DNA of 25,692 nt from CALCKU01 sp964607445 (GTDB lineage Bacteria > Pseudomonadota > Alphaproteobacteria > Caulobacterales > Maricaulaceae). The notes beneath the pieces are model-generated. The model ran no database searches, was not told where the DNA came from, and was given only the letters and a program-made list of their open reading frames with translations. Location: NCBI GenBank assembly GCA_964607445.1, contig CAZSKN010000030.1:1-25692 (forward strand), in the 5' to 3' direction. Below are positions 1-7,938 of the stretch, one piece after another. The translations under genes and the position numbers were made by a program. Every line of letters begins with the position of its first letter. Positions within the stretch are counted from its first letter, which is position 1.

Positions 1-379
1 CAACACCTATGCCGGTGAAAATGCGGGCAGCCCCTAAGATATAGACATTGGGCGCAATAGCTGCGGCCAACATGCCGATTGTAACCATCACCAAAGACAA
101 TAGGGTAATGGGTCTGCGCCCATTATTATCTGCAAGTAATCCCATGCCAATGGATCCAAAGGCAATACCAAGAAGTTCGAGTGGCAGAAGAACACCGAGG
201 GCGGCTTTACTCAGCCCCCACTCTTCAGTCAGCCCAGGCGCTGCAAAGCTAATCGACAGAACATCATAACCATCAAGCGCCATAAGCCCCAAGCAAAGCA
301 AACCAATAACCCATTGTTGAAACTTCATGGGAGCAACATCTAATATTTCAGATGGCGACATCATATTTTTATCCGACAT
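1..379 (-). CDS. MFS permease, aromatic acid:H+ symporter-like (5' part only)
   Basis: This minus-strand reading frame stays open from an ATG at 377-379 to the window edge, giving the first 126 residues of a longer protein. Residues 32-50 form the first membrane segment and contain LDGYDV, with an acidic residue (D36) as in the aromatic acid:H+ symporter (AAHS) branch of the major facilitator superfamily. Residues 80-90 carry the MFS loop 2-3 motif in the form GLLADNNGRRP, and the visible part ends in an RxFTGIGV segment typical of TM4. An AAGGG sequence lies about 11 nt upstream of the ATG. A further in-frame ATG pair at residues 6-7 could also be used. The substrate cannot be read from this fragment; transport of an organic anion across the inner membrane is a family-level inference. 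Confidence 0.85.
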   Translation of the reverse strand, partial: MSDKNMMSPSEILDVAPMKFQQWVIGLLCLGLMALDGYDVLSISFAAPGLTEEWGLSKAALGVLLPLELLGIAFGSIGMGLLADNNGRRPITLLSLVMVTIGMLAAAIAPNVYILGAARIFTGIGV

Positions 380-1200
380 ATTGAAACTCACCCTTTACAT
401 TAAATCTTATTGTTTTTGTTTTCCAATATATCATACTTATTCGTCAATAAGTTTAAAAGCCATAGGTGATATTTGGCGCCAACTCATTAAAGGCGCGCTA
501 AAGGCTATTTCATTGTGGGCAATATGGCTCCGTGATCCCCCAATAACTATAGCAAGCGGGAGGATGTGCGCCAAAACGCGGCAGAGGAACGGCAATCCCG
601 GCTATCCTGACCAGATTGACGCTCGCCCATCATACGCAAAACTCCGTGCTAATAACGCGAAGTGAATCAGAAACGGCAAAGCCATGCAAGAGGAGAGTTT
701 TTCAACACTATCAGGGGTAAAGATAACATTAGAGTATAATATTCTAACCAGCGCCATCCCTCCACAGCTGAAATCGTCAAATCTGAACCGCCCCGGGTGT
801 TCCAGAGACGTCTAACGCGTCGTCATAAGAGTCACTTTGCAAAATAGGTGGAACAAATTTTCACATGAGGTACGCGAACGTGCCGCTCAGACATAATGGA
901 GCGTCAGGGCAAGGACACGCGCCCCTGCCGATATCTATTTTAGCCGCGCCTGAGCTATTTTAATCAAAAAAGACAGCGGCAAATAGAAAACCGTCCAGCA
1001 CCGACGCTTACACTCCCGTAAAGCCCTCGCTTAACAACCGTCAAAGAGGTAAGCTAAGTCTTTCTACGTCCTGACCCGAATCCGAGACAAAATATATGGT
1101 GATGGACCGAACACCCCAGTGAATTCAAACCACTGTAGCGGCCGTTTCTATAATATAGCTATATAAAACAATAGATTTAGCACAGGCCTATATTGAAAAG
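380..1200. other. Gene-free stretch between MFS gene and tRNA-Leu
   Basis: About 820 bp with no reading frame I can defend on either strand. A plus-strand open frame ending near 665 starts inside the MFS gene and resembles no family I know. Visible structure is limited to a near-palindrome (TTAGA at 729-733 facing TCTAA at 743-747 around an AT-rich core) and a possible IS3-family terminal repeat at 784-810. The stretch lies immediately 3' of a tRNA-Leu gene, a common target for integrating elements, so a decayed mobile element is a reasonable guess. No second copy of the tRNA 3' end was seen in it. Confidence 0.5.
784..810. mobile_element. Possible solitary IS3-family terminal inverted repeat
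   Basis: The 27 bases start with TGAACCGCCCCGGGT and continue with TTCCAGAGACG. From memory, this resembles the terminal repeat of IS51-group IS3 elements, which begin TGAACCGCCCCGG. No matching inverted copy and no intact transposase orfA/orfB is present, so at most this is a remnant or solo end. The assignment rests on recall, not on a search. Confidence 0.3.
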
Positions 1201-1287
1201 TGGTGCGGGCGGCCGGAATTGAACCGGCACTCCTATACAGGAACAAGATTTTAAGTCTTGCGTGTCTACCAATTCCACCACGCCCGC
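1201..1287 (-). tRNA. tRNA-Leu (anticodon UAA)
   Basis: Read on the minus strand, this is an 87-nt class II tRNA. The acceptor strand GCGGGCG (1281-1287) pairs with CGCCCGC before discriminator A and an encoded CCA. The D-arm contains GGTAGAC, and the anticodon stem CAAGA/TCTTG encloses a CTTAAAA loop with anticodon TAA, read as leucine UUA/UUG. A variable arm of about 15 nt (TTCCTGTATAGGAGT) and the T-arm GGTTCAATTCC follow. The long variable arm and the anticodon together make the leucine identity firm. The 3' end faces the gene-free stretch. Confidence 0.97.
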
Positions 1288-1487
1288 AGCGGATTGAAAC
1301 GCCTGCCTAAACATTTGCAGACCATTGGACAAGTGTTTTCGTCATCATTTTTTGCTTTTTAGCTTGAAAGTTATAGCCGAGCTCGCAAAGAAGAAATGAT
1401 TGCACTTCGGTGATAATCTGCGAAGCATTTTGTGCCCCAAAACCGCTCGAAATGAAACGACAAAATTGGAATCATAAAAGGGCATTC

Positions 1488-2924
1488 ATGTCAGTCCAGC
1501 TCAAAACAGATTACCTTATAATTGGCAGTGGTGCGATGGGTATGGCCTTTACCGATACGCTGCTAACAGAAACAGACGCAAATATCATACTCGTTGATCG
1601 CTTTGCCAAACCCGGCGGACATTGGAACTCCGCCTACCCCTTTGTCACCCTACATCAACCATCTTCCTTTTACGGCGTTAACTCCAAAGAACTCAGTCAA
1701 GGCCGCATAGATAAATCAGGGTGGAATAAAAACTTGGCCGAACTGGCCACGCTATCCGAAATCATGGCCTATTATGAAGACGTAATGTATCAACGCTTCC
1801 TGCCCTCGGGACGCGTCACCTATTTTCCACTTTGTGAATATGAAAACCCCCATCACGGCACTTCCAAACCACAAGCGCCTTTCGGGCATTTCCGGCATAA
1901 ATTATCCGGCAAATCCTATACGGTAGACTATAAGAAAATTGTAAATTGCACCTATCTGAACACAACCGTGCCATCTACCCACACGCCCAAATTTGATATT
2001 GACGAGCCTGTGCGCTTTATCCCGCCAAACGACCTCCCCCTGATAGAAGACAAACCCGATGGTTACGTCATTATAGGCGGCGGTAAAACAGGTATCGATA
2101 GCTGCCTCTGGTTACTTGAACAAGGTGTGAATCCGGATGATATATCTTGGATTATATCACGAGACGGTTGGATGCTGGACCGTCAGAACACGCAAACAGA
2201 TATCGCTTTTTTTGCCGACACAATTGGAGCTCAAGCCAATCAATTCGAAGCTATTGCTGGCGCTAAAACTCCGGAGGAAATGTTTGATCGTCTTGAATCC
2301 TGTGGATATTTCCTGCGCCTAGATAAAAAGCATCAACCCTCTATGTTTCATGGGGCCACAATAAGCCGTTTGGAATTAGAGCAATTGCAGCGTCTTAAAA
2401 ATGTCATTCGACTCGGCCACGTCACCTCTATTTCACAAGATGATATTATCTTGAATCATGGTCGCATGCCAACAACAGCCAATACAGTACATATTGACTG
2501 TTCGGCCAGCGCCATCAAAAATTATGCGGGTGATATCCCGATATTTAACGGGGCCATTATCACACCACAAACTGTCCGGTCTTACCAACCCGTTTTTAGC
2601 GCCGCCTTTATAGCCCATATTGAAGCCAGCTATGAGACTGACACAGAAAAAAATGCTTATTGCAAAATTGTACCCCTGCCTGACACCCTTACAGATTATA
2701 TACGTCTCACCCTCGCCTTTATGATGAACCAACAGCTCTGGAGTCGTACACCTGAGATTCGTGACTGGTTGCAGTCAGCCCGCCTTGATGGCTTCTCGAA
2801 GCTTGTCGCCAACATAGATAAAGATGATACGGATAAGCAGGTTATTTTAAGCAAATTACGCACCCAAGCTGTACCGGCGGCTCTGAAACTCTCGCAGTTT
2901 TTATCTGCACAAGAAAACCTCTAA
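1488..2924 (+). CDS. FAD/NAD(P)-binding oxidoreductase
   Basis: A 478-residue cytoplasmic flavoprotein of the FAD/NAD(P)-binding oxidoreductase group. Residues 8-18 form the first Rossmann fingerprint (DYLIIGSGAMG), closed by an acidic residue after beta-2 (VDR, D37), as for FAD adenosine binding. Residues 43-64 (GGHWNSAYPF onward) resemble the conserved loop after that site in flavin monooxygenase-like enzymes. A second dinucleotide fold starts at about 192 with IIGGGKTGID, probably for NAD(P)H. The start is ATG 1488, chosen because AAAAGG lies 5-6 nt upstream and the Rossmann strand begins directly after it; a longer in-frame GTG start at 1410 would add 26 unconserved residues. The gene stands alone, upstream of map. 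The substrate is unknown. Confidence 0.9.
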   Translation: MSVQLKTDYLIIGSGAMGMAFTDTLLTETDANIILVDRFAKPGGHWNSAYPFVTLHQPSSFYGVNSKELSQGRIDKSGWNKNLAELATLSEIMAYYEDVMYQRFLPSGRVTYFPLCEYENPHHGTSKPQAPFGHFRHKLSGKSYTVDYKKIVNCTYLNTTVPSTHTPKFDIDEPVRFIPPNDLPLIEDKPDGYVIIGGGKTGIDSCLWLLEQGVNPDDISWIISRDGWMLDRQNTQTDIAFFADTIGAQANQFEAIAGAKTPEEMFDRLESCGYFLRLDKKHQPSMFHGATISRLELEQLQRLKNVIRLGHVTSISQDDIILNHGRMPTTANTVHIDCSASAIKNYAGDIPIFNGAIITPQTVRSYQPVFSAAFIAHIEASYETDTEKNAYCKIVPLPDTLTDYIRLTLAFMMNQQLWSRTPEIRDWLQSARLDGFSKLVANIDKDDTDKQVILSKLRTQAVPAALKLSQFLSAQENL

Positions 2925-2963
2925 AAAGCTAGCGCCTAGGCACGGTGCCTGTTATAAGACTAT

Positions 2964-3791
2964 ATGAATTATATAGATGCAAAAGATGCCGAGGATATTC
3001 GTGATGGTGCGATTAAACTCCACACAGAAGCCGATTTTGTAGGCATGCGTAAAGCCGGGCGTCTGGCCGCAGAATGTCTAGATATGCTTGTCCCTATGGT
3101 CAAGCCCGGTGTCACGACAGCCGCCCTTGATAATGCCGCGTTTGAATTTATCCTCGACCACGGTGCGGTGCCCGCCTGTCTGGGTTATAGGGGCTATCAA
3201 CATACCATCTGTACCTCCGTCAACCATGTGGTCTGTCACGGTATTCCGAATGAGAAAGGTCTCAAAAACGGAGATATAGTCAATATAGACGTAACCGCTA
3301 TCGTTGACGGGTGGCACGGAGATACCTCTCGCATGTATCCGGTCGGCGAGGTCAATCGTAAAGCTGAACGCCTGACCCAAATCACCTATGATAGTCTAAT
3401 GTTGGGCATTGCCGCGGTAAAACCCGGCAATACTACGGGTGATATCGGCCATGCTATACAAACATTCGCCGAAGGCGAACGCTGTTCAATCGTGCAGGAC
3501 TTCTGTGGACATGGCCTTGGTAAACTTTTTCACGACAGCCCTAATATCTTACATTTCGGACGTTCCGGTGAAGGCGAAACACTCCGCGAAGGCATGTTCT
3601 TCACCATTGAACCGATGATAAATCTGGGTCGACCGGGTGTAAAAATTCTTTCAGATGGCTGGACGGCCGTTACCCGTGACCGGAAATTGACGGCCCAGTT
3701 CGAACATTCTATCGGTGTGACGAAAGACGGGTGCGAAATTTTTACCTTGTCTCCGGCAGGCCTTCATAAACCACCTTATATGTCATCATGA
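2964..3791 (+). CDS. map: Type I methionine aminopeptidase
   Basis: A 275-residue type I methionine aminopeptidase, which removes the initiator methionine from new proteins at the ribosome. All five metal ligands of the pita-bread fold are present: D109 (NIDVT), D120 (HGDTSR), H183 (CGHGLG), E216 (FTIEP) and E247 (AQFEHS). The substrate-site histidine is H92 in VCHGIP. Residues 1-20 are a short N-terminal lead before the conserved FVGMRKAGRLAAE helix, as in other alphaproteobacterial copies. There is no strong ribosome binding site ahead of the ATG. The stop lies 15 nt before radC, and the map-radC pair is a familiar alphaproteobacterial arrangement, so cotranscription is likely. The length is normal for the family and nothing is missing. 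Confidence 0.97.
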   Translation: MNYIDAKDAEDIRDGAIKLHTEADFVGMRKAGRLAAECLDMLVPMVKPGVTTAALDNAAFEFILDHGAVPACLGYRGYQHTICTSVNHVVCHGIPNEKGLKNGDIVNIDVTAIVDGWHGDTSRMYPVGEVNRKAERLTQITYDSLMLGIAAVKPGNTTGDIGHAIQTFAEGERCSIVQDFCGHGLGKLFHDSPNILHFGRSGEGETLREGMFFTIEPMINLGRPGVKILSDGWTAVTRDRKLTAQFEHSIGVTKDGCEIFTLSPAGLHKPPYMSS

Positions 3792-3806
3792 TTTAGGAAC
3801 GCTGTT

Positions 3807-4493
3807 TTGGGGGAAAAAGCAAAACCACATTATTATGGACACCGGGATCGTCTACGGACACGTTTTGCTGAAGGCGGTATTGACGCCCTTGCTGATTACG
3901 AGCTCTTGGAGCTTTACCTGTTTAATTCCATCCCCCGTAAAGATATAAAACCTATTGCTAAAGATCTCATCGCACGATTTGGCAGTTTCGCAGATGTTAT
4001 AGCCGCGCCCATAGACCGCTTAACCGATGTCAAAGGCGTTAGCCCTAAAATTGCACAAGATTTGAAATTGGTAAAAGCCGCCGCCGTCAAACTCGGGCGT
4101 GAAACCGTCATGGGACGCCCCGTGCTCTCATCATGGACGGCCTTGCTGGATTATTGTCGCTCGGCCATGCAATTTGAACAAAAAGAGCAGTTTCGAGTTC
4201 TCTTCCTTGACCGCAAAAACCGATTGATCGCGGATGAAATCCTGGGTCACGGGACGATTGACCGCGCGCCCGTTTATCCCCGCGAAATCATTAAGCGGGC
4301 TTTGGCCCACGAAGCATCTGCGATCATTCTGACCCATAATCATCCGTCCGGAGACCCAACTCCAAGCCATTCCGATATAGAAATGACAAAAAAAATCATC
4401 AGCGCAGCCGAAACGATTGGTGTATCTGTGCATGATCATTTGATTATAGGGCGTGAAAACACAGTGAGTTTTAAAACGCTGGGCTTGATGTAG
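3807..4493 (+). CDS. radC: RadC family JAB/MPN domain protein (TTG start)
   Basis: A 228-residue RadC-family protein. The N-terminal half (about 10-100) carries the conserved HYxGHRDRLRxRF opening and a helix-hairpin-helix-like segment at 65-90. The C-terminal half is a JAMM/MPN domain with the metalloprotease-like signature THNHPSGDPTPSHSD (H177, H179, D190) and an upstream glutamate at about E144. The historical link to DNA repair is weak, and the biochemical role of the family is unsettled. The start must be TTG at 3807: the frame is closed by the map stop at 3789-3791, there is no ATG before residue 102, and AGGAA at 3795-3799 sits 7 nt ahead of the TTG. The gene is 15 nt downstream of map. 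Confidence 0.95.
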   Translation: MGEKAKPHYYGHRDRLRTRFAEGGIDALADYELLELYLFNSIPRKDIKPIAKDLIARFGSFADVIAAPIDRLTDVKGVSPKIAQDLKLVKAAAVKLGRETVMGRPVLSSWTALLDYCRSAMQFEQKEQFRVLFLDRKNRLIADEILGHGTIDRAPVYPREIIKRALAHEASAIILTHNHPSGDPTPSHSDIEMTKKIISAAETIGVSVHDHLIIGRENTVSFKTLGLM

Positions 4494-4566
4494 ACACCGT
4501 GCAACCATAATCATTAAACAACTCACACTTTACTCTTAATAAAGCTGATTTTACCTCCAAGTAGGG

Positions 4567-4580
4567 TTGACCAGCGTCAA
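4567..4580. promoter_or_regulatory. Inverted repeat upstream of the MFS gene
   Basis: A perfect inverted repeat, TTGAC-N4-GTCAA, ends 41 nt before the ATG of the following MFS gene. Its left arm could also serve as a -35 element (TTGACC). I cannot identify a good -10 at the right distance, so an operator or promoter role is only suggested. Confidence 0.3.
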
Positions 4581-4621
4581 ACTTTGCTTTCAAGTAAAAA
4601 GAAAACCTATGGAATTTCCGA

Positions 4622-5953
4622 ATGGATAAGACTGAAAAAACTGCGGAATTTTCACCGCATTATCGTACATTTGCACTTTTGCTTTTGACATTAGTATATG
4701 GGTTCAATTTCATTGATCGACAAATTGTCGGTATTCTCGCGCCATTCATACAAGCAGACCTCGGCTTGACCAATACACAACTAGGCCTGTTGATTGGCCT
4801 CGCCTTTGCCTTCCTATATACAATTGTCGGCATACCCATAGCCTATTTCGCCGATCGCATGAACCGCCGTAATATTGTCGCTATTTCATTGGCCCTCTGG
4901 AGTGGGTTTACCGCCTTGACGGGACTCGCTAATAATTTTGTCCAGATTGGCTTGGCCCGTATGGGTGTTGGTATCGGAGAAGCTGGCGGAAGTCCGCCCT
5001 CACACTCTATCATTTCTGATATGTATCCCAAAGAAAAACGCGCCGGTGCGTTAGCTGTCTATTCTCTTGGTATTCCCGTGGGCATTATGGCCGCCTATTT
5101 CGTTACGGCCAGCTTGATGGGCAAAGATGCAAATCAAGTCAATTGGCGACAAATTTTCATAATACTCGGCCTCGTCGGTATTGGTTTGGCTGTAATTGTG
5201 CGGCTTGTTATTCGAGAGCCTAGGCGCGGTGCTCAGGAAACAAGCGCGCATGCTACGATTGACCCCGGAAAATTTTCTAGCAATTTAAAAACCCTCTTAT
5301 CGATACCATCATGGTGGTTCATGTGTTTTGGCATCGCATTTGCTTCATTTTCATCTTATGCCTTCATCGGATTTCAAACAAAATTCATCCGATTACTAGA
5401 TCCAGAATTCGACTTTAGAACCGTTGTTATTGTTTTAGGCATCATCAATGGTGTTGCCTATACGGGTGGTACGTTTTTGGGAGGTCTGATTGCGGATCGT
5501 TGGGGTAAAAACAACGTTAGCGCCTATGGATGGGTTCCTGCCATCGCAATTTGTTGTGCAACGCCCTTTGCGGTTCTGGCGTTTTGGATCAATACCGTGC
5601 CCTTACATCTCATGGCCACTACAGGTCTTTTAACCTTTTTAGGCATGTATCTGGGGCCAAGTTTTGCAATCGCCCAAACACTCGCGCCTATACATATGCG
5701 TGCCATGTCGACGGCCTTATTCTTTTTCATCTTAAATATGATTGCCCTAGGTGGAGGCCCGACAATCGCCGGCATTTTAATTGATGTCTTTAAATCCTCA
5801 GGTTATGCACCTCTTGAAGCCACGCGCTTGGCTATGACCATCGTTTGTGCGGCCTTGGTAATTGGATGTATCAGCTTCTTGATAGCGGGCCGACATTTGC
5901 CAAAAGATTGGGCCGCGGCTGAAGCGCGCAATGAAAGCTCTATGCACACATAA
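4622..5953 (+). CDS. Spinster-type MFS transporter
   Basis: A 443-residue permease with about 12 hydrophobic segments, set in the inner membrane. Residues 25-45 (YGFNFIDRQIVGILAPFIQ) and the loop motif IAYFADRMNRR, with GVGIGEAGGSPPSHS in TM4, match the Spinster-like branch of the major facilitator superfamily, which is common in Hyphomonad, Sphingomonad and Caulobacterales genomes. Family members are annotated as lipid, sphingolipid or organic-solute exporters, but bacterial substrates are mostly unknown, so none is assigned here. The start ATG at 4622 has GGAA 7 nt upstream. It sits 128 nt after radC behind its own upstream inverted repeat, which suggests separate transcription. The C-terminus is a short soluble tail. 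Confidence 0.93.
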   Translation: MDKTEKTAEFSPHYRTFALLLLTLVYGFNFIDRQIVGILAPFIQADLGLTNTQLGLLIGLAFAFLYTIVGIPIAYFADRMNRRNIVAISLALWSGFTALTGLANNFVQIGLARMGVGIGEAGGSPPSHSIISDMYPKEKRAGALAVYSLGIPVGIMAAYFVTASLMGKDANQVNWRQIFIILGLVGIGLAVIVRLVIREPRRGAQETSAHATIDPGKFSSNLKTLLSIPSWWFMCFGIAFASFSSYAFIGFQTKFIRLLDPEFDFRTVVIVLGIINGVAYTGGTFLGGLIADRWGKNNVSAYGWVPAIAICCATPFAVLAFWINTVPLHLMATTGLLTFLGMYLGPSFAIAQTLAPIHMRAMSTALFFFILNMIALGGGPTIAGILIDVFKSSGYAPLEATRLAMTIVCAALVIGCISFLIAGRHLPKDWAAAEARNESSMHT

Positions 5954-6010
5954 TCATGGCTGTATTATACATTGGACCCCAAGATTGGTTGGGCACGATA
6001 ATATAGTAAT

Positions 6011-6039
6011 CTAAGCTTAGTTAAATGCCCTCTGGGCAT
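6011..6039. repeat. Palindrome and short hairpin upstream of purB
   Basis: A perfect 10-bp palindrome CTAAGCTTAG (6011-6020) is followed closely by a perfect hairpin ATGCCC-TCT-GGGCAT (6025-6039). No T-run follows, so this is not a typical terminator for the upstream MFS gene. An operator or RNA element is possible but unproven. Confidence 0.35.
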
Positions 6040-6084
6040 GAAACTGGCTTGACCTTTGGCTCGCGCTTTTGTCTAAGACGCGCA

Positions 6085-6113
6085 GGGACGCGTGTGAGTC
6101 ATACACCCGTCCC
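6085..6113 (+). promoter_or_regulatory. Stem-loop in the purB leader
   Basis: GGGACG-C-GTGT at 6085-6095 pairs with ACAC-C-CGTCCC at 6103-6113 around a 7-nt loop (GAGTCAT). This makes a 10-bp stem with a single C-C mismatch, ending 34 nt before the purB ATG. It leaves the ribosome binding region (GTGAG, 6137-6141) free. A possible -35 TTGACC occurs upstream at 6049-6054. The structure is clear; a regulatory role is inferred. Confidence 0.45.
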
Positions 6114-6147
6114 GATACAGACGTATCCATAAACAAGTGAGTAAATC

Positions 6148-7473
6148 ATGATCGCACGTTACGCCCGTAAAGAAATGACCGAGATATGGTCGGCTGCCAG
6201 TAAATATCGTATCTGGTTCGAGATTGAAGCCCATGGTTGCGACGCTCTGGCAGATTTGGGAGTTATACCTAAATCTGCGGCTAAAAACATTTGGGAGCGC
6301 GGCGGAAATGTTGAGTTTGACGTGGACAAAATCGACGAAATAGAGCGTGTCGTTAAACATGATGTCATTGCCTTTTTGACCCACTTAGCCGAATTCATTG
6401 GCGAAGATGCTCGATTTGTCCATCAAGGCTTTACAAGTTCTGATATATTGGACACGACCTTATCTGTGCAGCTTGACCGCGCAACAGAACTGCTCCTCAT
6501 CGGCATGGACAGAGTTTTAACCGCGTTAAAAACCCGCGCCGAAGAACATAAACACACGATTACGATTGGGCGCTCTCATGGAATTCATGCCGAACCCACA
6601 ACATTTGGCATCAAACTCGCCCAGGCCTATGCAGAATTTGCCCGTGGCAAAGCACGCCTTGAAACAGCGCGTAAAGAAATAGCTGTCTGCGCAATATCCG
6701 GAGCGATTGGAACCTTTGCCAATATAGATCCCTCTGTTGAAGCTCATATAGCCAAAAAAATGAACCTTGAAATCGAGCCCGTCTCGACACAGGTGATCCC
6801 GCGTGATCGTCACGCGGCCTATTTTGCGACACTGGGCGTTATTGCCAGCTCTATTGAACGTTTTGCAACCGAAATTCGTCACCTACAACGCACCGAAGTG
6901 CTAGAGGCTGAGGAGTTTTTCTCAAAAGGGCAAAAAGGATCATCGGCCATGCCTCATAAACGCAATCCGGTTTTGACTGAAAACCTGACAGGGCTTGCCC
7001 GGCTTGTGCGTATGGCGATTACCCCGGCCATGGAAAATGTCACACTGTGGCATGAGCGCGATATTTCGCATAGCTCGGTAGAGCGTGGGATTGGCCCGGA
7101 CACTACTGTGCACTTAGATTTCGCCCTACACAGATTAGCAGGCGTGATCGAAAACCTTGTCGTTTATCCCGCGAAAATGAAAGCCAATATGGATCGTCTA
7201 GGCGGTCTACATAATAGCCAACGGCTTTTATTAGCCCTTACACAGGCCGGAGAGCAACGCGAAAGTGCTTATCGTCTGGTTCAGCGTAATGCTATGCAAG
7301 TCTGGGAATTATTCCGCACACAAGGGAATGCGGGAGATGGTGCATTTCTGGAACTGCTATTGTCTGACAAAGACGTCATGGCGCGCCTCACCGAGCCCCA
7401 AGTTCGGGATATGTTTGATGATGAGTACCACCTAAAACATGTAGACACTATTTTTAACCGGGTTTTTGTTTAA
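6148..7473 (+). CDS. purB: Adenylosuccinate lyase
   Basis: A 441-residue adenylosuccinate lyase, which cleaves fumarate from SAICAR and from adenylosuccinate in purine and AMP synthesis. It belongs to the fumarase/aspartase superfamily: the signature loop SSAMPHKRNP lies at 265-274 and carries the catalytic serine. H144 in GRSHGIHAEP is the catalytic-histidine region, and TSSDI at 97-101 binds substrate. H71 (VKHDVIAF) is also conserved. The protein is one unbroken all-helical unit of normal bacterial length. The ATG at 6148 has GTGAG about 6 nt upstream. Other purine genes follow about 2 kb downstream (purC onward), but two thioredoxin-like genes and an opposing DUF1476 gene lie between, so purB is a separate transcription unit here. 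Confidence 0.98.
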   Translation: MIARYARKEMTEIWSAASKYRIWFEIEAHGCDALADLGVIPKSAAKNIWERGGNVEFDVDKIDEIERVVKHDVIAFLTHLAEFIGEDARFVHQGFTSSDILDTTLSVQLDRATELLLIGMDRVLTALKTRAEEHKHTITIGRSHGIHAEPTTFGIKLAQAYAEFARGKARLETARKEIAVCAISGAIGTFANIDPSVEAHIAKKMNLEIEPVSTQVIPRDRHAAYFATLGVIASSIERFATEIRHLQRTEVLEAEEFFSKGQKGSSAMPHKRNPVLTENLTGLARLVRMAITPAMENVTLWHERDISHSSVERGIGPDTTVHLDFALHRLAGVIENLVVYPAKMKANMDRLGGLHNSQRLLLALTQAGEQRESAYRLVQRNAMQVWELFRTQGNAGDGAFLELLLSDKDVMARLTEPQVRDMFDDEYHLKHVDTIFNRVFV

Positions 7474-7938
7474 CGCGGCACATATACACTTTGGTGATAA
7501 TTGCCAAGGCTGACAAACATTCTCAGCCGATCCTCGACCTCTCCCCTGGCGACGAAAGGCGATATATAAACCGGGTTGAACCAAAACAGGACACAGATAT
7601 ATCCCTGAATTTATCTACGCCGCCCCCCTTTTTAAGACAATATTCATGACGAAAACATGGAACTTTGGAAATGTTTATGGTTAGCAATGGTTAACAAAAC
7701 GAGGCTTTCCCGGCCTAAGTCCGGCTAAAACCCTCGATAAACAGTGATTTTAAATTTTTTTTCTATTTTATTACACAATAAAAACAATGGGTTATCCTTA
7801 ATTTTAACGAATCTGGAAAGCATTGTAAACATCTTCCTAACGACGAATTTGCGGATCATTTACCAATCCTCGTTATACCTTGGTGCAACTATAATAATAA
7901 CCTTAAAAATGACCAAGAGTATCAAAGGAATTTGAAAA
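7474..7938. other. Long non-coding leader between purB and the thioredoxin-like genes
   Basis: A 465-bp stretch without a credible gene. An open frame at 7744-7935 is a product of very AT-rich sequence and resembles no family. What can be seen: a pyrimidine tract near 7622-7633, a double CtrA-like half-site (7677-7695), a weak hairpin with CGAGG/CCTCG and CCGG/CCGG arms (7700-7736), and then about 200 bp distinctly richer in A+T than its surroundings, leading to the AAAGGA ribosome binding site of the next gene. It probably holds that gene's promoter and perhaps a long 5' leader. Confidence 0.5.
7677..7695. promoter_or_regulatory. CtrA-like tandem half-sites
   Basis: ATGGTTA-GCA-ATGGTTAAC is a direct repeat of ATGGTTA. 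Its complement holds TTAACCAT, the octamer associated with CtrA binding in alphaproteobacteria. The spacing differs from the classic TTAA-N7-TTAA full site, so this is a candidate for cell-cycle control of the downstream thioredoxin-like genes, not a firm call. Confidence 0.35.

Noticed and set aside
327..665. Plus-strand open frame of 112 codons
   Set aside because: It starts inside the minus-strand MFS gene, has no recognisable motif or ribosome binding site and odd composition; treated as chance.
380..1200. A stable RNA gene (tmRNA, 6S, SRP or RNase P RNA) in the gene-free stretch
   Set aside because: I could not see the conserved cores of any of these RNAs on either strand; a covariance-model search would settle it.
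7744..7935. Plus-strand open frame of 63 codons before the thioredoxin-like gene
   Set aside because: The sequence is extremely AT-rich and the product is a low-complexity Ile/Leu/Asn string without a family; more likely promoter or leader DNA.
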